Position numbers and translations under genes: made by a program. Positions 22,972-31,321 of a DNA stretch of 39,306 nucleotides are shown in pieces (position 1 is the stretch's first letter; every line of letters begins with the position of its first letter). Location: contig JAPSIC010000007.1 of NCBI GenBank assembly GCA_031179165.1, forward strand, positions 1 to 39,306, read 5' to 3'. Source of the DNA: Brevibacterium sp. (lineage in GTDB: Bacteria > Actinomycetota > Actinomycetes > Actinomycetales > Brevibacteriaceae). The notes beneath the pieces were generated by a model that was not told the DNA's origin, did not search any database, and saw only the letters and a list, made by a program, of their open reading frames with translations.

Positions 22972-25900
22972 TTGCTGCAAACAGACTCAGACCTTGAACA
23001 GCTCACCCGTCGTTCCGTCGACACCGTGCGCAAATGGCTGCGCGTGGCCACGGAGAAGACCACGGCGAAGAACCCCGCCGCCGAACGCCTCTCCGCTGTG
23101 CTCTCGGATCCCAACGGGCTCGACTTCACCGTCGGCTTCGTCGACCGAGTCGTGCGCACCGATGACGTCCACGCCGCGGGCGCGGCCCTGGCCGAGGTCG
23201 GCAAGCTCGCCCCCGAGACGATGTCCAAGCTCGACCGCGCGCAGATCAAGGCTGGAGCCGCCCTGGCCCGCGTCGCCCCTCAGGTCGTCGTGCCCGCAGC
23301 CCGCGCCCGTCTGCGCCAGATGGTCGGCCACATGGTCGTCGATGCCCGCGACAAGCAGTTCGGCAAGACCGTCGCAGCACTCACCGCCGACGGACACCGG
23401 CTCAACATCAACCTCCTCGGCGAGGCCGTCCTCGGTGACGCCGAGGCCGACCACCACCTCGAGGAGACCCACCGTCTCCTCGCCCGCCCCGACGTCGACT
23501 ACGTCTCCGTCAAGGTCTCCTCGATCGCCTCGCAGCTGTCGATGTGGGCCTTCGAGGACACGGTCGAGTACGTGATGAATCGCCTCCGCCCGCTCTACCA
23601 GCAGGCGGCGAAGGCGCCCACCGGTTCCAAGTTCGTCAACCTCGACATGGAGGAGTACCGCGACCTCGAGCTGACGATCGCCGTGTTCACCCGCCTGCTC
23701 TCCGAGCCGGAGTTCAAGGACCTCGAGGCCGGCATCGTCCTCCAGGCCTACCAGCCCGACGCCCTGTCGGCGATGCAGCGACTGAGCGAATTCGCCACCG
23801 AGCGTGTCGAAGGCGGCGGCGCCGGGATCAAGGTCCGCCTGGTCAAGGGCGCGAACCTGGCGATGGAGACCGTCCACGCCGAGGTCGCCGGCTGGCCCGT
23901 GACCACCTGCGACTCCAAGCAGAGCACCGACGCCAACTACAAGCGCGTCCTGCACTGGCTGTTCACCCCGGAGCGGATGAAGGGCCTGCGCATCGGCGTG
24001 GCTGGACACAACCTCTTCGACATCGCCTTCGCCCACCACCTCTCCGTCGACCGCGGCGTCACCGCCCGAGTCGAGTTCGAGATGCTCCAGGGCATGGCCA
24101 CCGAACAGGCCGCCGCGGTGACCGAGGACGTCGGCGACCTGCTCCTCTACGTGCCCGCCGTGCACCCGAAGGAGTTCGACGTCGCCATCTCCTACCTCGT
24201 GCGCCGCCTCGAGGAGAACTCCGCCTCGGAGAACTTCATGTCCGGCATCTTCGAGCTGGCCAACGGCAACAAGATCTTCGAGCGTGAGGCCAATCGCTTC
24301 CGCGCCTCGGTCGAGCAGCTCGAGGAGACCCTCGCCGCCGAGGGTGACACCCCGCCGCTGCCCAACCGGCGCCAGGACCGCTCGGCCGAGTACGTTCCCG
24401 CGCCGCCGCAGACGGTGTTCGCCAATGAACCCGACACGGATCCGTCCCTGCCCGCGAACCAGAAGTGGGTGCAGGAGATCATCGCCGAGGCGACCGCTCC
24501 CGGCTACCTCGACGGCCGCCCGAACACCCCGGAGATCGACTCGACGGCTCAGCTCGATGAGATGATCGCCACCGGCCGCCGGGCCGCCGAGTCCTGGCGC
24601 GCCCTCGGCGCCGCGGGACGCGGAGAGATCCTCCACCGCGCCGCCGAGATCTTCGCCGCCCGCCGTGGCGAGTTCATCGCCGTCGAGGCCGCCGAGGTCG
24701 GGAAGATGCCATCGCAGTCGGACCCGGAGATCTCTGAGGCGATCGACTTCATCCGCTACTACGCGCTGCACGCACTCGAGCTGGAGAAGCTCGAGGGCGC
24801 GGAGTTCCACCCGGACAGGATGGTCGTCATCACTCCGCCGTGGAACTTCCCGATCGCGATCCCGACCGGGTCGACGGTGGCCGCTCTGGCCGCCGGCTCC
24901 GCCGTCATCCACAAGCCCTCGAAGCCGACCCCGCACTGCTCGGCGCTGATCATGGACTGCCTGTGGGAGGCCGGTGTGCCCAAGGACGTCCTGCAGCTGT
25001 GCGCGCCGATCGAGCGCGAGCTCGGCCAGCACCTCGTCTCCCACCCGGACGTCGACCGGGTCATCCTCACGGGTGCCTCGGAGACCGCGGCGCTGTTCAA
25101 GTCGTTCCGTCCCGAGCTCCAGGTCAACGCCGAGACCTCGGGCAAGAACGCGCTGGTCATCACCCCGGCCGCCGACCGCGACCTGGCCGTGGCCGACCTC
25201 GTCTACTCGGCCTTCGGCCACGCCGGTCAGAAGTGCTCGGCCGCCTCCCTGGGGATCATGGTCGGATCGACCTACGACTCCGAGCGCTACCGCCGGCAGC
25301 TCATCGACGCCGCCTCCTCGATGGTCGTCGACTGGCCGTCGAACCTCTCGTCGACGATGGGCCCGCTGACCGAGGATCCCTCGGACAAGCTCAAGCGAGC
25401 CCTGACCACCCTGGAGCCGGGCGAGACCTGGCTGCTCGAGCCCAAGCAGCTCGACGACACCGGACGCCTGTGGAGCCCCGGCATCAAGGACGGCGTCAAG
25501 CCCGGTTCGTTCTTCCACCTCACCGAGGTGTTCGGACCCGTGCTCGGACTCATGCACGCAAGTGACCTCGATCAGGCCATCGAGTTCCAGAACGCGGTCG
25601 ACTTCGGCCTCACCGGCGGCATCCACTCCCTCGACCCCGAGGAGGTGCGCACCTGGCTCGACCGGGTCGAGGTCGGCAACGCCTACGTCAACCGCGGCAT
25701 CACCGGTGCGATCGTCCAGCGCCAGTCCTTCGGCGGGTGGAAGCAGTCGTCGGTGGGACTCGGCTCGAAGGCCGGCGGCCCGAACTACCTCATGCTCTTC
25801 GGCCACTACACCGACGACCCGTCCAGCCTGCCGGGCGCGACCGGAGCGGAGCAGAGCCTGGAGCTGGCGAAGGCCGACGACAAGCGGTGGTTCGCATCGG

Positions 25901-26406
25901 AATTCGGTGCGGCCAAGGACCCGAGCGGACTGAGCTCCGAGGCGAACATCTTCCGCTACCGTCCCCGTCCGGTGACCCTGCGCGTGACCAAGGACGCCAC
26001 GGTCTTCGACCTCGAGCGCTCCCTCCACGCCGCGGCCACCGTCGGTTCGACGGTCCAGCTGAGTGTGTCCGACGAGGCCACCGCCGAGGTGCGCAAGGCC
26101 GTCGCCAACGCCCGTGGCGTCGCCGCTCGCACGGAGTCGGCGGAGAAGTTCGCCGTCATGGTCTCCCGCGGTCAGTACGACGACACGGTCGGCGCTCGGA
26201 TCCGGGTGCTCGGCCCGCAGGAGCCTGAGCTGCTCGCCGCCGCTGCGCCTCGCCCCGAGGTGGCCGTCATCGACGAGCCCGTCACCTCCTCGGCGCGGGT
26301 GGAGCTGCGGTACTACGTGCAGGAGCAGGCGGTGTCGATGACGCTGCACCGCTTCGGCAACCCCAGCCGCACCTTCCACGAGCTGGCCGCCGAGCTCAAG
26401 GCCTGA
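22972..26406 (+). CDS. putA: Bifunctional proline dehydrogenase / P5C dehydrogenase (PutA)
   Basis: A 1144-residue membrane-associated or soluble enzyme that oxidises proline to glutamate. Residues about 60-440 are the FAD proline dehydrogenase barrel (NLDMEEYRDLELT, VRLVKGANLAMET, FEMLQGMATEQAAAV, YLVRRLEENSASENF). Residues about 490-980 are the aldehyde dehydrogenase (TPPWNFPIAIPTG, AETSGKNALV, catalytic Cys755 in HAGQKCSAASLG, EVFGPVLGLMH). A C-terminal domain of about 160 residues follows, as in long PutA forms. No ribbon-helix-helix DNA-binding domain is present, so it is not its own repressor. The start is a TTG at 22972 with GAAGGACG just upstream. Divergent from the chimeric regulator. 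Confidence 0.95.
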   Translation: MLQTDSDLEQLTRRSVDTVRKWLRVATEKTTAKNPAAERLSAVLSDPNGLDFTVGFVDRVVRTDDVHAAGAALAEVGKLAPETMSKLDRAQIKAGAALARVAPQVVVPAARARLRQMVGHMVVDARDKQFGKTVAALTADGHRLNINLLGEAVLGDAEADHHLEETHRLLARPDVDYVSVKVSSIASQLSMWAFEDTVEYVMNRLRPLYQQAAKAPTGSKFVNLDMEEYRDLELTIAVFTRLLSEPEFKDLEAGIVLQAYQPDALSAMQRLSEFATERVEGGGAGIKVRLVKGANLAMETVHAEVAGWPVTTCDSKQSTDANYKRVLHWLFTPERMKGLRIGVAGHNLFDIAFAHHLSVDRGVTARVEFEMLQGMATEQAAAVTEDVGDLLLYVPAVHPKEFDVAISYLVRRLEENSASENFMSGIFELANGNKIFEREANRFRASVEQLEETLAAEGDTPPLPNRRQDRSAEYVPAPPQTVFANEPDTDPSLPANQKWVQEIIAEATAPGYLDGRPNTPEIDSTAQLDEMIATGRRAAESWRALGAAGRGEILHRAAEIFAARRGEFIAVEAAEVGKMPSQSDPEISEAIDFIRYYALHALELEKLEGAEFHPDRMVVITPPWNFPIAIPTGSTVAALAAGSAVIHKPSKPTPHCSALIMDCLWEAGVPKDVLQLCAPIERELGQHLVSHPDVDRVILTGASETAALFKSFRPELQVNAETSGKNALVITPAADRDLAVADLVYSAFGHAGQKCSAASLGIMVGSTYDSERYRRQLIDAASSMVVDWPSNLSSTMGPLTEDPSDKLKRALTTLEPGETWLLEPKQLDDTGRLWSPGIKDGVKPGSFFHLTEVFGPVLGLMHASDLDQAIEFQNAVDFGLTGGIHSLDPEEVRTWLDRVEVGNAYVNRGITGAIVQRQSFGGWKQSSVGLGSKAGGPNYLMLFGHYTDDPSSLPGATGAEQSLELAKADDKRWFASEFGAAKDPSGLSSEANIFRYRPRPVTLRVTKDATVFDLERSLHAAATVGSTVQLSVSDEATAEVRKAVANARGVAARTESAEKFAVMVSRGQYDDTVGARIRVLGPQEPELLAAAAPRPEVAVIDEPVTSSARVELRYYVQEQAVSMTLHRFGNPSRTFHELAAELKA

Positions 26407-26448
26407 TCCCAGGTCTCGCCTCGCCGCGAGTGCTTCGGCGCGGGGACG

Positions 26449-26496
26449 ACTCAGCCGCGTCGGACCCACTTCTGACTCGGGTCGACGCGGCTGAGT
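26449..26496 (+). terminator. putA terminator hairpin
   Basis: Stem of 13 bp (ACTCAGCCGCGTC / GACGCGGCTGAGT), one bulged G, then 5 bp (GACCC / GGGTC), 43 bp after the putA stop. The 11-nt loop ACTTCTGACTC equals the first 11 bases of the site at 22788-22800. Confidence 0.75.
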
Positions 26497-26566
26497 GGGG
26501 CCACGGCGGTGAGCGTCGCCTGCGGCGGCCCGACAGCCAGGCTCCCGGCGAGTGACTTCTGCTGCC

Positions 26567-26616
26567 GACGAAACTGCCCGGTGTCACACCTGTGTGTGGC
26601 ACCGGGCAGTTTCGTC
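26567..26616. terminator. Strong 23-bp stem-loop, probably bidirectional terminator
   Basis: Arms 26567-26589 and 26594-26616 pair over 23 bp (17 perfect pairs beginning GACGAAACTGCCC, one T-G wobble, then CACAC/GTGTG) around the loop CTGT. It sits between converging putA and the AAHS transporter gene and is suited to stop both transcripts. Confidence 0.85.
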
Positions 26617-26630
26617 ATTCACCGCGCCCC

Positions 26631-27950
26631 TCACCTTCCGCCGGGTGCGACCTTCTTCGGCACGAGAGCCATGGCGGCGAACCCGAGGACCGCGACCACG
26701 GCGAAAAGGTAGAAGCCCCACGGGTAGGCGATGCCCGCCGAGACGAGAGTTCCGGTGATGAATGGGCCGACGATGGCGCCGATCCGGCCGACCGCCGAAG
26801 CCATGCCCAGCCCGGTGCCGCGCGCCTGGGCCGGGTAGACCGCCGAGACGAATGCGTAGACGAGCACCTGCGCCGAGAACACGAACACCCCGGTGACGAA
26901 CACGGCGATGTTGACGAGGATCTGGCCCGTCATCGGGATGCTCAGGGCCGCGAGGAACACCGCCGCGAGCAGGAACCACATGAGCACGATCGGCTTCGTG
27001 CCGTGCTTGTCGGCCAGCCAGCCGGCGATGACGAGGCCGACGACGGCGCCGACGTTCATGACGAACAGCATGACGAGGGAGTCCGCGATCGGATAGCCGG
27101 CGGCGCCCATGATCTTCGGCAGCCAGGTGTTGAGCCCGTAGACGAGCAGCAGACCCATGAAGCTCGCGACCCAGACGCCGATCGTGACGAACTTGTACCG
27201 GCCCGCGAACAGTCCGGCCAGGCCGGTCTTCTCCACGGCAGTGTCGGTGGCGACGCCGTCCGCGGCTTGCTCCTCACCGGTGATCCGCGCCGAGGCGGAC
27301 TCGGCGACCCGCGCCGAGGTGGTGCCGGCGGCCTTCGCCGCCTGCGCGTCGAGGAAGCCCTGGGACTCGGGCAGCTTCCACCACAGCAGCGGCAGCATGA
27401 GGAGGCCTGCAACACCGCCGGCGATGAACAGCAGGTGCCAGTTGTGCGAGTGGAAGACCGCGAGCAGCGAGATCGCCACGGCGCCCGCGTGATAGCCGGT
27501 CATCGTCAGGGTCGTGGCCTTGCCGGTCTTGCCGGACCTGTTGTGTTCGCCGATGTAGGCCAGGCAGCTGGGCATGACGGCGCCCAGGGCGAGTCCGGCG
27601 ATGAAGCGGAAGGTCGTGAACAGGGCGACGTTCGGGGCGAAGGCGACCAGCAGGGTGAACAGGCTGAAGATGAGCACGCAGACGATGATCGAGTACCGGC
27701 GTCCGAACCGGTCGACGATCGGGCCGACGGCGGCAGCGCCGAGTCCGACGCCGACCAGGCTCATCGTGGCCACCAGGGTGGCGGCCTCGGGGGTGAATCC
27801 GAGCGCCTGGGTGGCGAGCAGCTCGGGGATCACGGCCCCGAGCACGACGAGATCGAAGCCTTCGAGGGCGACGGCCAGCCAGCACAGCACCGCGGGCCAG
27901 CGGGTCATCCGTTCGGTGCGGGCTGTCAGGTCTGGGGATTGGGTGGGCAT
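26631..27950 (-). CDS. MFS aromatic acid:H+ symporter (AAHS family)
   Basis: A 439-residue transporter with 12 predicted helices. Helix 1 carries the AAHS signature (ALEGFDLVVLGAVIPELL), loop 2-3 the MFS motif GPIVDRFGRRYSI, and loop 8-9 the related WLADKHGTKP. A long cytoplasmic loop of about 45 residues (195-238, Ala/Ser/Glu-rich) joins the halves. Relatives import benzoate, 4-hydroxybenzoate, protocatechuate or mandelate-type acids. It follows the aldehyde dehydrogenase on the same strand by 13 bp, with AAGGA as ribosome binding site, so it is the third gene of the benzoylformate decarboxylase operon. Likely import of mandelate, benzoylformate or a hydroxylated analogue (inference). Confidence 0.88.
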   Translation of the reverse strand: MPTQSPDLTARTERMTRWPAVLCWLAVALEGFDLVVLGAVIPELLATQALGFTPEAATLVATMSLVGVGLGAAAVGPIVDRFGRRYSIIVCVLIFSLFTLLVAFAPNVALFTTFRFIAGLALGAVMPSCLAYIGEHNRSGKTGKATTLTMTGYHAGAVAISLLAVFHSHNWHLLFIAGGVAGLLMLPLLWWKLPESQGFLDAQAAKAAGTTSARVAESASARITGEEQAADGVATDTAVEKTGLAGLFAGRYKFVTIGVWVASFMGLLLVYGLNTWLPKIMGAAGYPIADSLVMLFVMNVGAVVGLVIAGWLADKHGTKPIVLMWFLLAAVFLAALSIPMTGQILVNIAVFVTGVFVFSAQVLVYAFVSAVYPAQARGTGLGMASAVGRIGAIVGPFITGTLVSAGIAYPWGFYLFAVVAVLGFAAMALVPKKVAPGGR

Positions 27951-27963
27951 CGGTGTCCTTCGT

Positions 27964-29427
27964 TCAGAATGGGTAGGGGGCGATCTGGGACCGCATCGTG
28001 ATCCACTGGGTTTCGGTGAATGCTTCGATGTTGGCCTCCGCGCCGCCGAAGCGTGAGCCGTTGCCGGAGTCCTTCATCCCGCCGAACGGCACATTGGGCT
28101 CATCCGAGACGGTCTGCTCATTGATGTGGATCTTGCCGGTGTCGACGAGGTCGGCCAGTTCGATTGCCATGCCGACATCGCCGAGGATGCCCAGCGAGAG
28201 TCCGTATTCGCTCGCGTTGACCAGCTCCGCGGCCTCCTCCAGGGTGGAGAACCGGCTCACTGGCGCCACGGGGCCGAAGATCTCCTGCGTCCAGGCCGGG
28301 TTCGACGGCGCCAGGTCGGCGAGGACCGTGGGCGGGACGAAGGCTCCCTCCCCCGCGCCTCCGGCGACGAGTCGGGCGCCGTCGGCTTGGGCCTTGTCGA
28401 TGATGTCGCGGACCCGGGTGCGCTGGTTCTCGTCGATGATCGGGCCCAGTGCCACCTGTTCCCTGGCGGGATCGCCGACCGGCAGGTTCCGGGCGCGCGC
28501 GGCGAGCGCCTCGACGTAGTCGTCGTAGACCGAGTCATGGGCCAGGTGGCGTCCCGTGGTCATGCAGATCTGTCCCTGATGCATCCAGGAGCCGAAGGCC
28601 CCCGCCGAGGCAGCCGCGTCGACGTCCGCGCCGGGCAGGACGACGAGCGCGTTGTTCCCGCCGAGTTCCAGGTGGACGCGTTTGAGGAGCCGGCCTGCGG
28701 TCTCGCCGACCTTCCGGCCGGCCGCCGTGGAGCCGGTGAAGGAGATGACGGAGACCTCGGGGGCCGAGACGACGGCTTCGCCGGCCTCCGGTCCTCCGGG
28801 CAGCACCTGGAGGAGTCCCTCGGGCAGTCCGGCGGCGGCGAAGATCCGGGCCAGGGCCACTCCGCCGCACACCGCGGTGCGCGGATCGGGCTTGAGCAGC
28901 ACCGCGTTGCCGAGGGCGAGCGCCGGGGCGACCGAGCGGATGGACAGGATGAGCGGGAAGTTGAATGGGGCGATGACGGACACGACTCCCGCCGGCACCC
29001 GCCGGGAGAACGACCAGCGGGGTTCGTTCGAGGTCAGCACCTGCCCCTTGGGATGGCTGGGCAGGGCGGCCGATTCGCAGCAGATCTGCTCGGCGGTGTG
29101 GAGCTCGAGCTCGGCCTTGGCGGGGATCGATCCTGCCTCGCGCACGATCCAGGTCGCGATCTCCTCGGCGTGCTCGGCCCACAGGTCGCCGGCCCGGCGC
29201 AGCACAGCGGCACGCTCGGCCGGGGTCCTCCGGGCCCAGTCCCGCTGCGCTGCGGCGGCGCGGGTGGCCGCCGCACGGACGTCGCCGCCGTCGGCGGCGC
29301 CCAGCCGCGCGAGGGTCTCGCCGGTGGCGGCCTCGATGACGTCGTAGGCGTCTGCCGCACCATCGGTCCAACTGCCGGTGAAGATCTTGCCGTGCCAGTC
29401 GGTGCCGAGGAAACTGTTCGTGTTCAT
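27964..29427 (-). CDS. Benzaldehyde/aryl aldehyde dehydrogenase
   Basis: A 487-residue NAD(P)-dependent aldehyde dehydrogenase of the benzaldehyde/vanillin dehydrogenase group. Key residues are present: Asn156 in IAPFNFPLIL, FTGSTAAG, Glu254 in HLELGGNNALV, Cys288 in HQGQICMTTGRH and EIFGPVAPV. The block SWMHQGQICMTTGRH is typical of XylC/Vdh-type enzymes. The start overlaps the end of the decarboxylase gene by 4 bp (ATGA), so the aldehyde made by that enzyme is its natural substrate: benzaldehyde or hydroxybenzaldehyde to the benzoate. Confidence 0.9.
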   Translation of the reverse strand: MNTNSFLGTDWHGKIFTGSWTDGAADAYDVIEAATGETLARLGAADGGDVRAAATRAAAAQRDWARRTPAERAAVLRRAGDLWAEHAEEIATWIVREAGSIPAKAELELHTAEQICCESAALPSHPKGQVLTSNEPRWSFSRRVPAGVVSVIAPFNFPLILSIRSVAPALALGNAVLLKPDPRTAVCGGVALARIFAAAGLPEGLLQVLPGGPEAGEAVVSAPEVSVISFTGSTAAGRKVGETAGRLLKRVHLELGGNNALVVLPGADVDAAASAGAFGSWMHQGQICMTTGRHLAHDSVYDDYVEALAARARNLPVGDPAREQVALGPIIDENQRTRVRDIIDKAQADGARLVAGGAGEGAFVPPTVLADLAPSNPAWTQEIFGPVAPVSRFSTLEEAAELVNASEYGLSLGILGDVGMAIELADLVDTGKIHINEQTVSDEPNVPFGGMKDSGNGSRFGGAEANIEAFTETQWITMRSQIAPYPF

Positions 29428-31124
29428 CGCTGCTCTCCCTGTTCGGTCGGTGTCTGTTCGGATGGTGCCTGCACGGACTGTGGCTGTTCGGAATCTGCCT
29501 GTTCGGTTCGGGGCTTCTCGGGTCGGGTCCGCTCGGTGTCGACTTCGATGAGCGTCGGCAGTCCGCGGTCGCGGGCCCGAGCCGCCGCCTCGGCGAGGAG
29601 GCTGTGCAGTCCGCTCACGGAATCGGCATGGGCGGCGCTCATCCCGTAGCCGCGGGCGATGGAGACGAAGTCGACGGCGCCGAGGTCGAGGCCGGGGGCC
29701 TTGTCGACGCCGAGCATGTCGGCGAACCAGTCGAGGGCCCCATAGGTGCCGTTGCGCAGCAGGATGACGATGACCGGGATGTCCTCGGTCACCGCGGTGC
29801 GCAGCGCGGAGATCGAGTAGTGGGCCGATCCATCGCCGATCACGGCGACGACCGGGCGGCGCGGGTCGGCAAGCGCCACGCCCATCGAGGCGGGCAGGCC
29901 CCAGCCGAGACCACCGGAGGCCGGGAAGAAGTAGGAACCGGGGTGGGTGAGGTCCATCTGCGACCAGAAGGCGGCATTCGTCGACGTCGACTCGACGACG
30001 AACCGGGTGTCATCCGGCAGCGTCTCGCGCAGGGTCGTGAAGACCTCCTCCGGATGGAGGACGCCCTCGCTCGCCGAGGTGGCCGCCGGCGGCATCGGGG
30101 CGCGTGCCTGCGCGGTCGGCCGGGTGGAGTCGGCGGCAGACCGGCCGGTCGCCTCGGCGAGGGCGCAGATCACCTCGACGGGATCGGCGATGAGGGCGTC
30201 GCCGAAGGGGGCGCGGGCGGCGGCCCTGGTGTCGCTGCCGATCTGGATCAGCTCGGTGGTCTCGGGCAGGTACTCCCCCGGCATCCACTGGTGGTAGCGG
30301 AACACCGGGGCGCCGATGACGAGCACCAGGTCGTGGCCGCCGAGGATCTCGCCGATGGGGGCGATGCCGGCGGGCAGGACTCCGCGGAAGAGCGGATGCT
30401 GGTTGGGGAAGGGCAGTCGCGACAGGGACGGTGCGGCCCAGACGGCGAGCTCGTGCGCCTCGGCGAGGGCGACGGCCGCACCCCAGGCCCTCTCGTCGTC
30501 GACGTCGGGGCCGAGGACGAGGGTCGGTGACCTGGCGGCGCTCAGCCTGTCGTGGAGGTCGGCGATGACGCCGGGGTCGGTGGTCACCCCGGAGGCGACA
30601 TGGCGGGAGAGCTGCGAGATCAGGGCGGCGGGCACCTCGGCGTCCCAGTCGTCGTAGGGCACGGAGAGGTAGACGGGGCCGTCCTCGGCGGCGAACACCG
30701 ACTGGGAGAAGGCGCGGGGGACGTCGGCGGCACTCAGCGGTTCGAGGGACTGGTGGACGAGGGGCTGGGCCAGGGACCGGGCGTCGACGTTGGCGAGCAT
30801 CACCTCGGGGCCGACCATGTCGCGGACCTGCTGTCCGGCGGTGATGACGAGCTTGGAGCGGGAGATGACCGAGTTGGTCAGCGCCCCCAGGCCGTTGCCC
30901 GTCCCGGAGGCGGCGTGGAGATTGACCAGGGCCGGGCGCCGCGTGATCTGGGAGTAGCCGTCGGCCATGGCGACGGCGGTGGCTTCGTGCAGGCCGAGGA
31001 CGTAGCGGGCGGGGAGGTCCTTGAGGAAGGGCAGCTCATTCGAGCCGGGGTTGCCGAAGATGCACGTCATCCCGTGGAATGACATGAGTTCGTGGACGGC
31101 CTGGCGGACGGTGACTGTCGTCAT
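29424..31124 (-). CDS. mdlC: Benzoylformate decarboxylase
   Basis: A 566-residue thiamine diphosphate enzyme of the mandelate pathway: benzoylformate to benzaldehyde and CO2. Similarity to the Pseudomonas putida enzyme runs throughout (FGNPGSNELPFLKD, VTAGQQ-like block, GPVYLSVPYDDWD, VIGAPVFRYHQW, SASGGLGWGLPA-like block). Catalytic residues are present: Ser28, Glu47, His70 and His278 (equal to Ser26, Glu47, His70, His281), and the ThDP motif GDGSAHYSISALRTAVTEDIP...LRNGTYG. The ATG at 31124 has AAGGAG upstream. Beyond the normal end (about residue 530) is a tail of roughly 36 residues rich in Glu, Gln, Pro and Ser (SEQPQSVQAPSEQTPTEQ). First gene of the operon, divergent from an IclR regulator. 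Confidence 0.95.
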   Translation of the reverse strand: MTTVTVRQAVHELMSFHGMTCIFGNPGSNELPFLKDLPARYVLGLHEATAVAMADGYSQITRRPALVNLHAASGTGNGLGALTNSVISRSKLVITAGQQVRDMVGPEVMLANVDARSLAQPLVHQSLEPLSAADVPRAFSQSVFAAEDGPVYLSVPYDDWDAEVPAALISQLSRHVASGVTTDPGVIADLHDRLSAARSPTLVLGPDVDDERAWGAAVALAEAHELAVWAAPSLSRLPFPNQHPLFRGVLPAGIAPIGEILGGHDLVLVIGAPVFRYHQWMPGEYLPETTELIQIGSDTRAAARAPFGDALIADPVEVICALAEATGRSAADSTRPTAQARAPMPPAATSASEGVLHPEEVFTTLRETLPDDTRFVVESTSTNAAFWSQMDLTHPGSYFFPASGGLGWGLPASMGVALADPRRPVVAVIGDGSAHYSISALRTAVTEDIPVIVILLRNGTYGALDWFADMLGVDKAPGLDLGAVDFVSIARGYGMSAAHADSVSGLHSLLAEAAARARDRGLPTLIEVDTERTRPEKPRTEQADSEQPQSVQAPSEQTPTEQGEQR

Positions 31125-31312
31125 CGGCTTCTGCTCCTTCGCAGTGGGGAACCTGGTGGCAGCTCGCAACGGGACAACCGCAGCGGGGCACTCGCAGTGG
31201 GGCCACTCACGGCAGCGCGGCGATCGTGGTGGGGAACCGTCGTCTGCTCACGATAGTGACGGCGACCACGTGATGCCATTGCTCTCTCATTCATTGGGAA
31301 CTCTGGGTTAGG
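31125..31312. other. mdlC-iclR divergent control region
   Basis: Contains the 10-bp direct repeat GTGGGGAACC (31144-31153 and 31229-31238), two tandem near-repeats of the form CAG(C/T)GGGGC(C)ACTC (31181-31193, 31195-31208), the latter with the inverted repeat AGTGG-GG-CCACT (31196-31207). These are candidate IclR binding sites. TATCGT on the minus strand (31250-31255) could be the mdlC -10. Confidence 0.4.
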
Positions 31313-31321
31313 ATGCGGAGC

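Noticed and set aside
22987-26469. Open frame of about 1160 codons antisense to putA
   Set aside because: It is the mirror of a strongly conserved PutA with GC-rich third positions; its translation has no recognisable domain and is full of Arg/Gly/Asp/Val low complexity.
29424-31124. Acetolactate synthase
   Set aside because: No ilvN partner; Ser28, His70 and His278 and the RYHQW block are those of benzoylformate decarboxylase.
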